64,000 bases of DNA. It comes from Neckera pumila (Eukaryota > Streptophyta > Bryopsida > Hypnales > Neckeraceae). Made by a program: the position numbers and the translations under genes. The stretch lies in the NCBI GenBank assembly GCA_963969595.1, contig OZ018415.1, positions 4,216,001 through 4,280,000 on the forward strand, in the 5' to 3' direction. The notes beneath the pieces are model-generated. The model worked only from the letters and a program-made list of their open reading frames with translations, did no database searches and was not told the origin of the DNA. Positions 48,485 through 60,452 of the stretch are shown here, one piece after another; position 1 is the stretch's first letter, and the number at the start of each line of letters is the position of its first letter.

Positions 48485-49490
48485 GTAATGCAAGGCCAAC
48501 AGGACTTATCTGGAATGGAAGCAGCGAGGGTCATGGTGACGAAGTTTGTGTGTGGCTGGTTACAACTGTCTATGCCGTATGTGTCTTTGAAAAATAGTTA
48601 GGTTGAGGCTGTTTAGGCCACATGTTTTTAGTAATTAAGAAGGTGGGATGTTAGAGTCACATCATGTAGTGCTATTATGAGTGTCAATCGACTGAAATAC
48701 TTCATATGTCCTGGTAAATGAAGTTGGTAGAAATGGATTGAGTTGTATGAGGTCTACATATGCATGAATTTGTATGTGAGCAGGCTGTTTGTATGAGCAG
48801 CAGCTTCGACCGGTGGGAAATAAGTAGGAAAATTGTAGAGTGTGAATGTATGTAATACAATTTTTTAATGATTTCATGTGTATAACAGAATTTTAGATCC
48901 ACTGTCATTGGGGAAGTGGCAGGGTATGAATGCAATAGGTAGTCCACATAATTGCCGATAAAACGGTTGGGTTGAGTAGCAGTAATGAAGCCTGTGTATG
49001 CGGCAGAATTTGATGAAAAGTTGAATGTCAGGTGGGTGTGGCCTGTAATTTTGTCCTGAGAACTTCAAAAATGGTGAAAGCAGTTTAAAATCAATTTTAT
49101 TTTATATTAAAATGTTGAAAAGATGAAACTGGAGGTACTATATTTATTTTGGTAAAGTTTGCTGAAGATTTTGCCATGCAAAAGATATATCGGAGGACAA
49201 AGTAATTACCAAATAAAGCCTAAACCGCAGCCATAATGGGCAGACGAAGGCAGTGAACAAGTAAAAGAGTAACAAGTTAAAAAATTAGGTCCATGCCACG
49301 TTGGACACTTCCAAACGGAAGAAGCTGTGATCAACTAATGTCAACAGTATGTACTGATTTCTAACCGGCCATTGCACTTGGTGCCGTTTGGTTACCACAT
49401 AACGTCCGATTTAGCAAAGGGAAGCTTGACTTCAGCTGAATAGGACTTGACATTCTAGTAGTGCTTTCAAACTAAAGTTTAAAAATATGA
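48485..49490. other. 3' flank of the CACTA remnant, no gene recognised
   Basis: Moderately AT-rich DNA with no recognised domain. A CACTA right terminus (TAGTG with an inverted left partner) was looked for and not found. Confidence 0.35.
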
Positions 49491-49690
49491 TTTATAAGTC
49501 ACATCCATAAGGTTAGATAGAAAAATACGCAAACCAATATTTTACAATATAAAGTTTGAAGCCAAAAATTGAAAATTCCTTCTAAAATCAATTGTAGATT
49601 GAATAATTATGATTTTTATAAGCCAAAAATTCTATAAGTTCAAAATGCTAAGTTCTAATCATAGTGATTTTTTTTCATTGTTTTTTAGAC
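49490..49690. repeat. Dispersed repeat, inverted partner of 22395-22605
   Basis: Its reverse complement aligns with 22395-22605 through AATCTACAATTGATTTTAGA and neighbouring blocks with scattered differences. No ends were identified. Confidence 0.65.
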
Positions 49691-49911
49691 TCATACTAAA
49701 AAAGTCATTATGTCATTTTGCCTAAATTGCACAAAAATTAGTATTGTTATGACATTGGTTTAGTGTACATTACATTCACACAATTTGAGCACTAAAATTA
49801 ATGCAAAAATGACCATGACCATTAAAATAATATTTTGATACATTCATATGATACATAGAATATGAGACCATTTTATAGCTTCTTGAAACATAATTGTAGG
49901 AGGTTCATTAA

Positions 49912-50960
49912 CCCCTAAAGGTGACCAACATGATTTTTTTTGCCGTATAGAATTTTTAGGCAGGTACGTACAACTAGAGATTTCCATATTTTTGGCTGAA
50001 ATTTTAATTGAAGGTAGGGGCGAGGAATATCTTTCATATGCACCAAACTTCATGACATTTGGAAATACGAGTCAAAAGTCATGGGCTAATATGTTACCAT
50101 TAGATTTCGGAGTGTCGGGAGATTGCGAGTACCGTCATTCACTGAATTTGGGTAGACTGGGGAACGGGCCTGAAACAGTCTTCCAAGGCCTCCGAATCCC
50201 CTCTTATGATTTTTTTTATAACTGGGCAGTCTGGGCACATCAGAAAAAATTACTTTTTTTGAAAACATAAATTTGAAATTGATTTTCTAGAGCTATATAT
50301 AGATAAAAAGCTTTTAATCACCCCATTTTGATCAATGAGTCAAAAGTTATGAAGATTTTAAGTTTGCGGGCAGTTATGGATTCTCTACTCTAAAATAAAC
50401 TTTGAAGTCCTTTATCTTACTCAATTTTCAATATTTTCTAAAAAAAAAAATTCTAGGATGTAGATTATTTATTACAACATTGCCACCATTGGGATTTTTC
50501 AATTCCATAATTAGCATTTTTCAATTCCATAATGAAATTCTTGAGAATTTTGTATTTTGAATCATTTTCTACTACTATCTACTTACTATTTTTTTCCTAT
50601 ATGTTGTACAATTCCAAATGAAGTGAAAATTTTCAAACATGTAGGCAACTTGTCCAAGAAAAAGAATCCAAAGAAGCACCATCATTTTGGACATTTTTTC
50701 ATCGAAAAGTGAGCTTGTGAAGTGCTGTTGCGCTGTTTATTGTAGGGCCAAAAATGGTTTTAGTAAATATTAATGCTTGTATCTTGCAATCCACGTGGTG
50801 GAAATTCCTGAAATTTTTAATATGTTCTCAAGTCAGTATACTACAAGATCCTACGGTTATATGTGTCAAAAAATGTTTTTTTTCAAAAATTGGATACTTG
50901 TACTAAAAATGGCAGTTTTCAAGCGTTTTCGATGAGAACATACTCATAGAACTCTAGGGG
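49912..50960 (+). mobile_element. TTAA-type MITE, family B, without the Helitron-like insert
   Basis: CCCCTAAAGGTGACC follows TTAA (49908-49911) and AACTCTAGGGG precedes TTAA (50961-50964). It aligns with 27599-28928 except for two gaps. It lacks the 425-bp insertion, and it has about 110 extra bases (50095-50210) that carry the GGGCCTGAAAC module shared with 3030 and 34501. Confidence 0.85.
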
Positions 50961-51539
50961 TTAATGATCCAATTTGTGCGTGGCATGGATTATTGGATTC
51001 AATTCAACATGATTGCAGTTGTGACTAGTATATTGTATAAGGTAAATTGCCCCATTCTAAACCGAATGGAATATGGGCAGTGGTGCACATTCAAGTTTTG
51101 AAATGTACACCGCTAATATAAGTTTGCCTACAATGGGCTTGCTCCCATTTGGCTTGGAATGGAGTAAGGTAGGAATACCAATAACAGAAACCTCCTTCTA
51201 ATGACAAAGTAGGGGGTCCTAAAACCAACAATAGCTAGCTTTAAAAAAGATTTGATTTGCTTGCATTTGATTGGTTCGCACTTGATTAGGAGCAAGTTCT
51301 AAATGTAGTTGTTTTAGGTGAACCTATGAGACCAAAAATCAGGTCTATATAAATCATCCACATTTATGTTGAATAAAATATTCATTCTTGAGAAAATTCA
51401 TTTTTTTTGCATTCTTCCTCATCCTTGTTTTTGCACATATTGAGCTCAATTTCTTAAGGAATTCCCATATCCTACAGGCTGAAATGCTTATTTTAACCGT
51501 TTATGGCATTCCTAACTTAGTTTACCTTACTACCATTCA

Positions 51540-51985
51540 TCATGCACCTTCTCCGTCAAAGACACGAAAAACACCATGTTTGCGACCAAAAGTGGGCTTC
51601 CCAGGCTAAGAGACGGCAGCAGTGGCGTTGCGACGAAGCTCTCTCGGGCAGAGTGTCGCAGCCAGCCGGCCGCTCTGGCGGTGCAGACCCTAGGGTCCTC
51701 TTATATGAAGCCAGCGTGCTCCGCGACCAGCAGAGGCTTCAGAAGCCCGAGGAGGGGAGGCTTGGCCGTCAGTCAGTAGTGTTGCTACGTACAGAAGCCT
51801 CTGCCACCATCGCCACCATCATTGTTGCGCTCATCTGTCATTTGCGCTCGATCTCCCGATCGACCGACATCTATTTTTCCAATTTTTATTCAAATTTCTG
51901 TTGTCCGGTCCGGTCGAGCGGAGTCGTGAGGTGTTGTACTGTGTTCGTTTTCCCAGTCCGAGGAAGATTTTCGTAATTTCTGTCA
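51540..51985 (+). promoter_or_regulatory. GC-rich leader upstream of cyclin gene 2
   Basis: A CpG-rich island in AT-rich DNA, comparable to 13790-13958 at cyclin gene 1 and 5230-5660 at the pogo-like gene. A 67-codon frame (51576-51779) is open but not recognised. It is probably the transcription start and untranslated first exon of the gene coding from 54079. Confidence 0.35.
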
Positions 51986-52595
51986 GTTTGAATTCTGGAG
52001 TGTTCTCGCGCTTGATAAAATTTCTGTAGCAATAATTGGCTAATTCGTTCGACTTTTAAGATAGATTAAATTTTTTTGGAGCGCATTGAGCAGTGAGTTC
52101 ATTTGCAGTTTTAGGAGCTTCAATTTGATTATCTATGTGTTAATCGTTACTAAACTCCAGCCGCGCTGCATTACATTTCGTACGTGCCTCCGTCAGTTTC
52201 TGGAGTGTTCGCGATGATCAATAAGTTATCTGTTGCAACAATTGTCTAATTTGTTCAATTTCATTTCATTTACTGTTTTGGAACAAATTGGACAGTTGAT
52301 TTGCATTTCAACGAGATTCGACTTGAATATCTTGTGTTAATTCCTACTAAGCTCCAGCCTCATCACTTGCACTGCATTACATCTCGTAATTTCCGTTGCC
52401 TCCGTCATTTTCTGGAGTGTTCGCGTTTGATAGAATTTGTGTTGCGACGTCCGGTTGGACAATTCGTGGCATTGAATTGGATAATTTTGGAACTCATTGA
52501 ATAATTCGCTGTCATTTTAATGAGCTTCAACTTCATTTCGTGCCTGTTAGTCCTCACTAAACTCCAGCGTCATCGCTTGCACTGCATTATTGAAC
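51985..52595. repeat. Three diverged tandem copies of a ~205-bp unit
   Basis: Units start near 51992, 52198 and 52410 with CTGGAGTGTTCKCG. They continue through TTGATARAATT, ATTCGT/TTTGTTC, TTTTGGA..RCATTGA and GAGCTTCAACTT. They end with ACTAARCTCCAGC.TCATC.CTTGCACTGCATTA. The array lies in the presumed leader or intron of cyclin gene 2. Confidence 0.75.
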
Positions 52596-52963
52596 CTTTC
52601 TTGTCAGACATGAATGGACATCACACACTGTACGCTGTGGTGATGGGGATGTTTGCTCAAAGCTTTTAACATCAAGAAAATAACGTAGGTTATACTGGAA
52701 CAAGTTGCATCACAATATTTTCTGATTTTTTAATGTCAAAAAGAATTCTCCGCGAATGGAAGAGGCTTTCTTTGCAAAAAGTGCTCATCGTAACGTTTCT
52801 GCAACGCTGCAACTCGCAGGGCCTTGCTTTTCGCTTGTTGCCAAGTCCACAGTTTACCCGTGTGGAAGGATTTCAGCCAGTGATCTTTCCTCGTTGCAGC
52901 AACTTTCACGTTGTATTTAATTTCACTTTCTATTATTGTCCTCTGCCGGCGTCTGTCAGCTTT

Positions 52964-53110
52964 CTCGAGGACGATTCGGGTGCCTTAGGGAGAACGATTT
53001 GGGTGCCTTAAGGGAGGACGATTCGGGTGCCTTAGGGATGATGCGATTGTCCTCCCTAAGGCATCCGAATCGTCCTCGAGATTCGGGTGCCTTGGGGATG
53101 ATGGGTGCCA
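52964..53110. repeat. Short repeat array with a 28-bp inverted copy
   Basis: Direct copies of GAGGACGATTCGGGTGCCTT occur near 52967, 52990 (variant) and 53014, and part again at 53080. A reverse copy lies at 53053-53080. Arms 52964-52991 and 53053-53080 are complementary at 27 of 28 positions and flank a 61-base loop. Confidence 0.85.
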
Positions 53111-54078
53111 TTGTTTGCTTCTCTGTGGTTTAATTTCTCTTTTTTGTGCAATTAAAATTTGAAGGCATAGGGACGACGTGGAAATCTGCTCTGACCTACA
53201 GATGCGTATTCGCCAACAACTCAAATTACTCAACCTCCGAGGCTGGAATTCGGGGTCAAGAGCTACGCCCTATGCAGCCCGTCATCAGCGCCATAAATTG
53301 CTTGGATTCCATCGAATGCGCTGTGCTTTTCCAGCGAAGGCGGGAGGGCAGATCGTTATCCTGATCGCAAGGCGGGCGGTAAAAGGCGGACCTTGCGGAA
53401 GGGCTGTGATCTTCGCCCGTCGCCTGCTTGAATGTTTTAACTTAATTTTTATGCGATCTTTGGCTTTTAGGCTGTCCATCCTGATATCTTTACTGTTGCA
53501 GTTCTGCCAGTGCTCTGCTACGCCAGGCACCAGCTGACTAGCTTTACAGTAGTAACCACTAACCAGTTTCCTTTGGCTTCCATGTTTCACTTTCTGGATG
53601 ACAAGACAACAACTCTAGCATTCTCTGTTAGTTGTCGTCCGTCAGCTCTCACTTTTGTCACACCTACTAGTCCGCCTCCCTCTATCTCATTGTTTCAAAA
53701 AAATTGGCTTCAGTGACCTACTTTTTCGCGTTTCCAGCGCGCAATTCCGTGTGTGTTCTCGAACCGGTTTGGGGCGGATGCTCGGAACTGGCTGCTGCTG
53801 AGTGCGTCTTCGTCTTCGTCTTTCATATTCTGAATAGGGGTAAGAATGATTATATGGTGTGGTTATGAGGATGCCGATTTGTCGCATGGTTAAGCGAGCT
53901 TGGTGGAGTTGGCGAGGTAATGAAATTGGAAATCTTCGCGCATTGAGGATCATGGAGCATGATGGACAGGTACCGTGCGTGATCATGAGCAGAGTATGAG
54001 GACTCCTAAGCAGGGTAGGACTAGAGCACCCTGGACGGAGACTGGAAACAGGGTGAGAGGGCGTACAAGTCAAGGAGG

Positions 54079-56254
54079 ATGCCGCCCGAGGGCAGAACGC
54101 TGGGGTACAACGGAAAGACAACAGCACATGAGGACGATGATGTAGAGGCCTTGCGGATGCAGTTGATTGTGAGCACTGTGAAGAGCTCTGAGGGCTCGTC
54201 CTTCGAAGCCCCCGACGAAGTATCTTTGGAGAGAGAGACTCCCAAGGTTTTGAGTGTACTGGCGGCTGTGCTGGACCGCCTTGTCGCCAGGAACGAGCAA
54301 TTGTCCAGCGCGCCGTCGCAGCGGGGGAAGAAGCTGACGATATTTCATGGATTGAGGGCTCCTAATATTAGTATTGCGAAATATTTGGAGCGGATTTTTA
54401 AGTACACTAGTTGCAGTCCGTCATGCTTTGTCGTGGGGTACGTTTTCCTTGATCGCCTCATCCATCGCCAGCCCGATTTGCTCGTCACTTCTCTCAACGT
54501 GCACAGGCTGCTGGTGACAAGCGTCCTCGTGGCCACCAAAATGCTTGATGATGTGTAAGTCCATACTATCCAGAGTGGAGCCATTGCAGTGACGGATTTA
54601 ATTGGGCTTTTCCATATATTGTATTCTTCTTTATTCTTCCTTAAATCCCGGGGTTGAGAAGAGGTTACATTTTAGAGCATAGCAGTGGGGAAGTCGCGCA
54701 TTTCTAAGGCTTCTCGGAATCAAGTATTTTTTTTTGTGCATAGACCAGACCTTGACAGACACTGTAGAATGCATGGGTAAACAAGGCTGAATCGAGTAAT
54801 AAAAGTGGAGATACCGGCCATGCTTTCCATCTTGAGCTTGAGATGCTGCGCAAAAAGATAATTTTTGCAAGGGTGTTAGGTAGATTTTCAAGACGAGTCG
54901 TGTGTAGAATATAGGTTCCTGAGAGTGCGTGAGAAATGTAGTTACAGCAATCAGCTGTCCTTTACATATCTTCTTGGATGGACATCATTGGTATTGTGGT
55001 TGATGGGACCTATTATACGTGCATGGGGCACTGTTCCGAATTTGAGGCCGTAGCTCCAGCTCATTGTCACTTTTAAGAATTAATACGATCTGGTAAATGA
55101 ATTCTAGAATGATGACGTCCTTTCGAGATTCTGCGTCAGCCTTGCTGGTCGTATTTGTTGGGAGAACAGAAGTCCATATTTTAATGAGGATCCCATTCTT
55201 CTTTATTTAACAGATCAGAACAATCGGTACTCTTAATAGTGTAGAAATTCTCTTGATCTTTCTGAAGTTATAGTTCTGCTCGGGAAGGTACACGATACTG
55301 TTTGCGTCACTTTAGGCATTTAAACCAATATGTAGGAGTGTGCTGTCATTGGGAGATCACTTTAGAGCTGTGGAGATATCACTTTGGGCACAATAGCCAA
55401 ATTCTCTTTGGATCAAATTTTTATCACTATGGATAGATCTCTGTGGGGAGGTTGTAGATTACTCTTGAACGGATAGTAGATAAATTCCATTTCCATTCAA
55501 AGATAAGTGGTCGTAGACATCTGGCCAATCATGCTTTCTCCACTTGCTAATGGAAGGCTTACCTAGTGCATGAATTGAGTTCTTGTTGGTAATAGGGTTC
55601 GATCAGTGCAGGAGACAGGATCAGGTTCCTTGCAGTTTTGGAATCTTCTACCTTATAAATTATAGATTCCAAGTGCAGTAATTAAGCTAGTATTTTATCA
55701 TAGTTTTGTGCTTGTGAACATTGCTGTATGTTCTTGTTTTCATGGTTGCTGTAATATAAAATGCTTCTTGTGTTTGTATTTCTGGTAGTCGAATTTGTGG
55801 AATCTACTTTCGAGCTCTTACGTTAACAGCCTCGATCTTGACTTGGCAATTTCTTGTCTGCAGGCACTTCAACAACGCATTCTTTGCAAGAGTTGGCGGG
55901 GTGAGTGTGATCGAGTTGAATCGCCTGGAGCTCGAATTCTTGTTCCGGCTGGATTTCAAGTTGTGTGTCACGATCAGTGTGTTCGAAAGCTATTGTGCTT
56001 ATCTTGAGAGAGACATACCTGCCCTTGAGATAAAGCCAGAACGCATAGAACGAAGCTTGCCTGCATTTGGCAGTGTTCCCAGAACTCCTCGAGGGACTGC
56101 TCCCTCGACTCCTCAAGAGATGTCCCCCAGGTTTAAGTCGAAGCGACCTCCGCCTGGACCCCAAGTGTCGTATATGGGCAGAAATCCAACTTCTCTACAG
56201 TACCAAAAGCCTCTATCTCACTATTTTGCCAGAGATTCTCCACCTAGTCGTTGA
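54079..56254 (+). CDS. P/U-type (PHO80-like) cyclin, gene 2
   Basis: Two exons, 54079-54554 and 55864-56254, join through GATGT|GTAAGT and CTGCAG|GCACTTC (phase 2) into 288 residues. The cyclin core spans roughly residues 54-209: PKVLSVLAAVLDRLVARNEQ, FHGLRAPNISIAKYLERIFK, CSPSCFVVGYVFLDRLIHRQ, SLNVHRLLVTSVLVATK and NAFFARVGGVSVIELNRLEL. Lys154 and the Glu in NRLELEFL are probably the conserved pair that contacts the CDK. A Pro/Ser-rich tail of about 80 residues follows. The 75 residues before the intron differ from gene 1 at about 8 positions. Plant members bind CDKA-type kinases; the partner here is inferred. Both genes appear complete. The start is the first ATG of an unbroken exon and shares GGATGCCGCCCG with gene 1. 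Confidence 0.88.
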
Positions 56255-58670
56255 AGTCCATGTGGATTCGCTGTGATGCAATTTCAAGGCGGAGGATATC
56301 TTAACAGGGTATGTCTATCAACAGCATCATTTCTACATCTTTCGTAGTTTCAGTTCTGGTGCCGTGAGTTAATTTAGGGTTTAGCAATCAACTGTTTTCA
56401 TCAAGAATTTGGTGCCGAGAATGCTGGCTATGAATATCTTGGACAGGTTTTTTTCCATATTCGCCGCAGTGCGCTGTCCCAGACTGATATGGCAGCCCTG
56501 CTCTCGAATGAAATCTGCCAAAATTGAAGGTGGTTTTGACACATGACGTACAACAGAAATGAAAGGAGATGAGGTTACGAAGCAAAGATGACAGTGTAAG
56601 ACACATATAACACTCTAGAGCAGTGTTGCCCACCCACTCTTTCGCTGTTGCTGCACTTTGAGTGGTTGACAGTAACTACACTTCCCTATAGTAGTTAGCT
56701 AGCGGAGGAAGAACTCTTTTATTCTCGAACTCATGACGGGAGAGGTTCTTCTTTCTCGTGCTGGATAAAGAAGATGTCAGAGAATTGGAGCATCTTGGAT
56801 ACTCTTGGATTAGCAGTTGGGTCCAAGGCGGTCGCTGCTTCTTTCAAGAATAGTAGGCTCTCTGCACTCTTGAATCCATATTTGAATTGTGTGGCAAGTC
56901 TCAAATGGCTTGCTTTGAACAAAAGACCGTAAGCTGACACGATAAACACCTCGTTGGTAAATGTCAAGCTAGTTGTCCAGTGAGGTTCTTGGCAGTGAGG
57001 TTGGAGTTGATTCTAGGGTGCAATCAGCATAGCTTTCAGAAAGCACTGTTGCAGATAGAAGTGAGTAAATTCTGCTTGAGAGCTTGGAGGCTTGAGAGTG
57101 TTATCAGACATAAAGCCAAGTCTTTCTGTGTTCATATTTGTACTTTTTGTTTCATATAAGAGCTTAGAATGAGGAGAAGGATTATGGGTTGATTGAAGGG
57201 TTCAAATGGAGAAGGATTATTGGTTATAATTGTCTTCTTATTGACAAATGAAACAATGTGATTGAGATGTTGGCTTTCTTTGGTTCAATTGGGTGGCATG
57301 GTGTAAAATAAACTTTTGGCTATTCTACAACTTTTGAAGGCTCCATTGTAATCTATGCTCCATTGTAACATTTGATTTGGTGATGGAGCTTAGTGTTCAA
57401 TCTTCAAGCACAATCACCCTACCATCAAGTTAGACACTTTGATTTCCTCATTCAAGACGGTTTGGATGTTGGATGACTTCTACTCCAAGTCCAACAACAT
57501 GCATTGGCACTACATTCCTCCAAGTGGTCTTCCTTCCATGTCTCTTTTCCTTGTCAGCACCACAATCCTCTCTTCCCTTGGTGGCACCTCTCTTTTCTTT
57601 ACACTAGGTCTTTCCTTTTTCCTTCTCATCCTCTCTTCATCTTTGTTTGTTTTGGGGCATGGCTATGAGAATAAATTTCCCCCTGATTAAGCTTTCCCTA
57701 CAAGGATTTTTTGTAGCTTCTTGATTCTAATTGCAGCTCCTCTTCCACCCTATGTTGTTCTCTTGGTCATTGATTGTGTAATTGTCTATTTTAATTTTTA
57801 TATACAAATCAGTATCTATGATGGTTTCCGAAGGAGATGTTGAAATTTTGTATTTCATGATGTATACTTGTAAAAAAACCTTTTTGGCTAGGTGTTAAAG
57901 AGAATTTTGAGAGGTAATTTTTTTTAATTTTTTTTAAATTTGCAATAAAATTGTGATTTCTTATCGCTAAAATTTCATCCATTTATCCATTTGTCATCCA
58001 TTTTGATCTAATTCAACTAAAGAACAATATTTTATTTATATTCTAAAATATGTAGAATTTATTTCAATACCAAGTAAGAATGATGTGTTGACACTTTTCT
58101 TAACACTTTTTATTCAATATTCTTTTTGACATCTTAAAACATTGTGACATTGTTTTTGATACTAAAGTGTTGAAAAGAGTGTCATTTTTTTTCTCAATAC
58201 AAATGTCTTGCAAAGAGTGTTGAAAGATTATCAATGTGATGTTGAGAAAAGCCGAAAAAAAGTGAATCAAAAATTGTTGAAAGAGTTCAAGCAAACTTTC
58301 AATAGTCGACTAAAAGAATCTAATATTTTTTTACTAATGTGTAAAATAATAATAGTACTAAAGAATTTGGCATTAAATGTGTCAAACGATTGAACAATTA
58401 ATTTTTTTTTGAATGAAACACGTCAAATCTCTTATCAAAATTTGATCCAGAAAAATTGAAATTACTAAGAGAATTTTTTAGTAAATGTAGGAATTTATGC
58501 AAAAATAGAAAATTTGAATTTTTTTTTATAAATTTAAACCTATTCATTTTCATATATTCTACAAGTAAAAACAACCATTCTAGTACAAACATTGCATCTT
58601 CAAATGTATTGCTCTACTTAATTTTATGTATAAATAAAAGTGACGAATAGTTATACTTCAATACTTACTA
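56255..58670. other. 3' flank of cyclin gene 2, no further gene recognised
   Basis: The gene's 3' untranslated region probably occupies the first few hundred bases. An 83-codon frame at 57439-57690 encodes a hydrophobic C-terminal half without a recognised family and is not called. The right part is very AT-rich. Confidence 0.4.
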
Positions 58671-58675
58671 TTTAA

Positions 58676-59258
58676 TCCCTAAAGTCTCGTTGTCCCTACG
58701 GGGGACAAAATGGATTTTGAGCAGGTTCCTATGAGCTCAATTTTTGGTGAAACTTCCTAAAACTTTCCCATAAGATAGAAAAACTTATTAGCTTTCTGGA
58801 AATGTAATTTTTATTTCAATCGATGCCTCGGAGCAAAAGTTATGCTACAATAACTTCAAAATGGGGGAGACTGGGCAGCAAAAAAAATCCATAAAAAATT
58901 GAAATAAATTTTTTTACTTATTTTTTTCTAATAGATTATATTTTTGTCTAAATAAGAAGCTTTGATTCATTCCATTTGGATTAGTGATGTGAAAGTTATA
59001 GAGTTTCTTGTTTTGCGGGCAATCAAAGCATTTTATTGAAAAAAACTTTTTCTTTCACTTTGAATGTTGATATCTTTCAATCTATATGGTCAAACATCAT
59101 GAAATTTTTACCACATGATCTCAGAAAAGAAAGTGTAGTATAAGATTCTATGGTTAGATTCTAAAAAAGTGTTTTTTCTAATTTCTTGGATGAGTGCAAC
59201 AAAAGTAGCAATTTTGAGTGATTTTTGACAAAAACAAATGGCCTTGGGACTTTAGGGG
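58676..59258 (+). mobile_element. TTAA-type MITE, family A, short form
   Basis: It starts TCCCTAAAGTC after TTAA (58672-58675) and ends GGGACTTTAGGGG before TTAA (59259-59262). It aligns end to end with 30026-30603, including CTACGGGGGACAAAATGGAT. Length is 583 bp. No coding frame. Confidence 0.88.
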
Positions 59259-59262
59259 TTAA

Positions 59263-60450
59263 ATGGTGGCTTTTGTTTATTTTAATTACGCTTCTCGTGA
59301 AGGAGCCAATGCTACAATAATAAAAACTTTAAAGTCTATAGAACCAAAGATTTCACCTAATGCAGGTGTCTAATATGAAGAACAACCTACAACTATTGTG
59401 AAAAGCTTAGATACAAGGAATAGTATCAAGAGCAACTTCTATAAAAAAAAGTTGACAATTATACTAGAAAAATAATAATTCTCTAGTTTAGAAATTTTGT
59501 TTTTCAATAAGGATGTTTTCTAAGGAGAAAATAATATTGTCAACAAGAATTAGAATATAATTCAAAAATTGGAAAGCTAAAGTATATATATATGATGTAT
59601 GATATGAAAGAACTTATCTTGTATCATAATAAAGATTGTATCTTCCTCTTGCACCTTTTGGTCAACTTAACAAACATTTCTACCAAGTCTTACAACATTC
59701 CACATTGATTCTTCATTTCAACATGTTTGAAGAAGTTTTGGAATATGACAACATTCCACATTCTTCATCTCCACACTTGAAAGACATCGAGTACAACAAT
59801 ATTCTAAATAAATACGTATACAAATCCATGTCCTCTCATTGCATATTTTATACAAATGCACCTTAAGTACAAAATAAAATGTAATAATTTGGAGAGGTGT
59901 AATTCTTAGATGCATACTCCTAAATTATGTGATAAATTTACAAACTTTTATCATAGTTGATCTATAGTTTCATAGTTTAGACCAAATTCAAATACACTAG
60001 TCAACATAGTCACCTTCTTTGGCACCCCAACCTTCATGCTTAACCCTAGAACGCCTGAAACGCCATTTTGTGGCTTTTGGATGACAATCCAATGAGCTAT
60101 AAAGCCATTGGAAGCACTTTTCATCCCCCTTTTGCATTCTTGACTTTTCAAGTTAGACTATGAAGAGTATCCAATTGAGTTTATAGTCTTACTTGTGGTT
60201 GTCTTCACATAAATGAGAAGTTTTTAAGAAAAACGATTCACAAAACATGTCATTCTAGTGTATTTTGGGAAGTTGTTGTTCCTTGCTCTAAATCTGAAAT
60301 TTCTCCACAAAAATGATGTTTTTTGAATTTGAGCCCAACTAACAAAATGAAGGTCATCTACTCTAGTTTCTACTCCAATTTAAATTTTGAAAAAATTCCT
60401 AATATTGAATATTTTATGGCAATTTGAACTTTGGGTGTATTTTCAATGTC
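59263..60450. other. AT-rich spacer, no gene recognised
   Basis: No domain was recognised. At 60040 TTAACCCTAGAACG resembles the left end of a TTAA element, but no inverted right end was found downstream. Confidence 0.35.
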
Positions 60451-60452
60451 TA

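Noticed and set aside
48660..49470. TAGTG words as a CACTA right terminus
   Set aside because: No inverted CACTA partner with matching inner bases was found on the left side.
57439..57690. 83-codon frame with hydrophobic C-terminal half
   Set aside because: It could be a small membrane protein, but the sequence gives no family, start context or conservation evidence.
60040..60080. TTAACCCTAGAACG, very like a piggyBac left end
   Set aside because: No inverted right end followed by TTAA was found downstream, so it is not called as an element.
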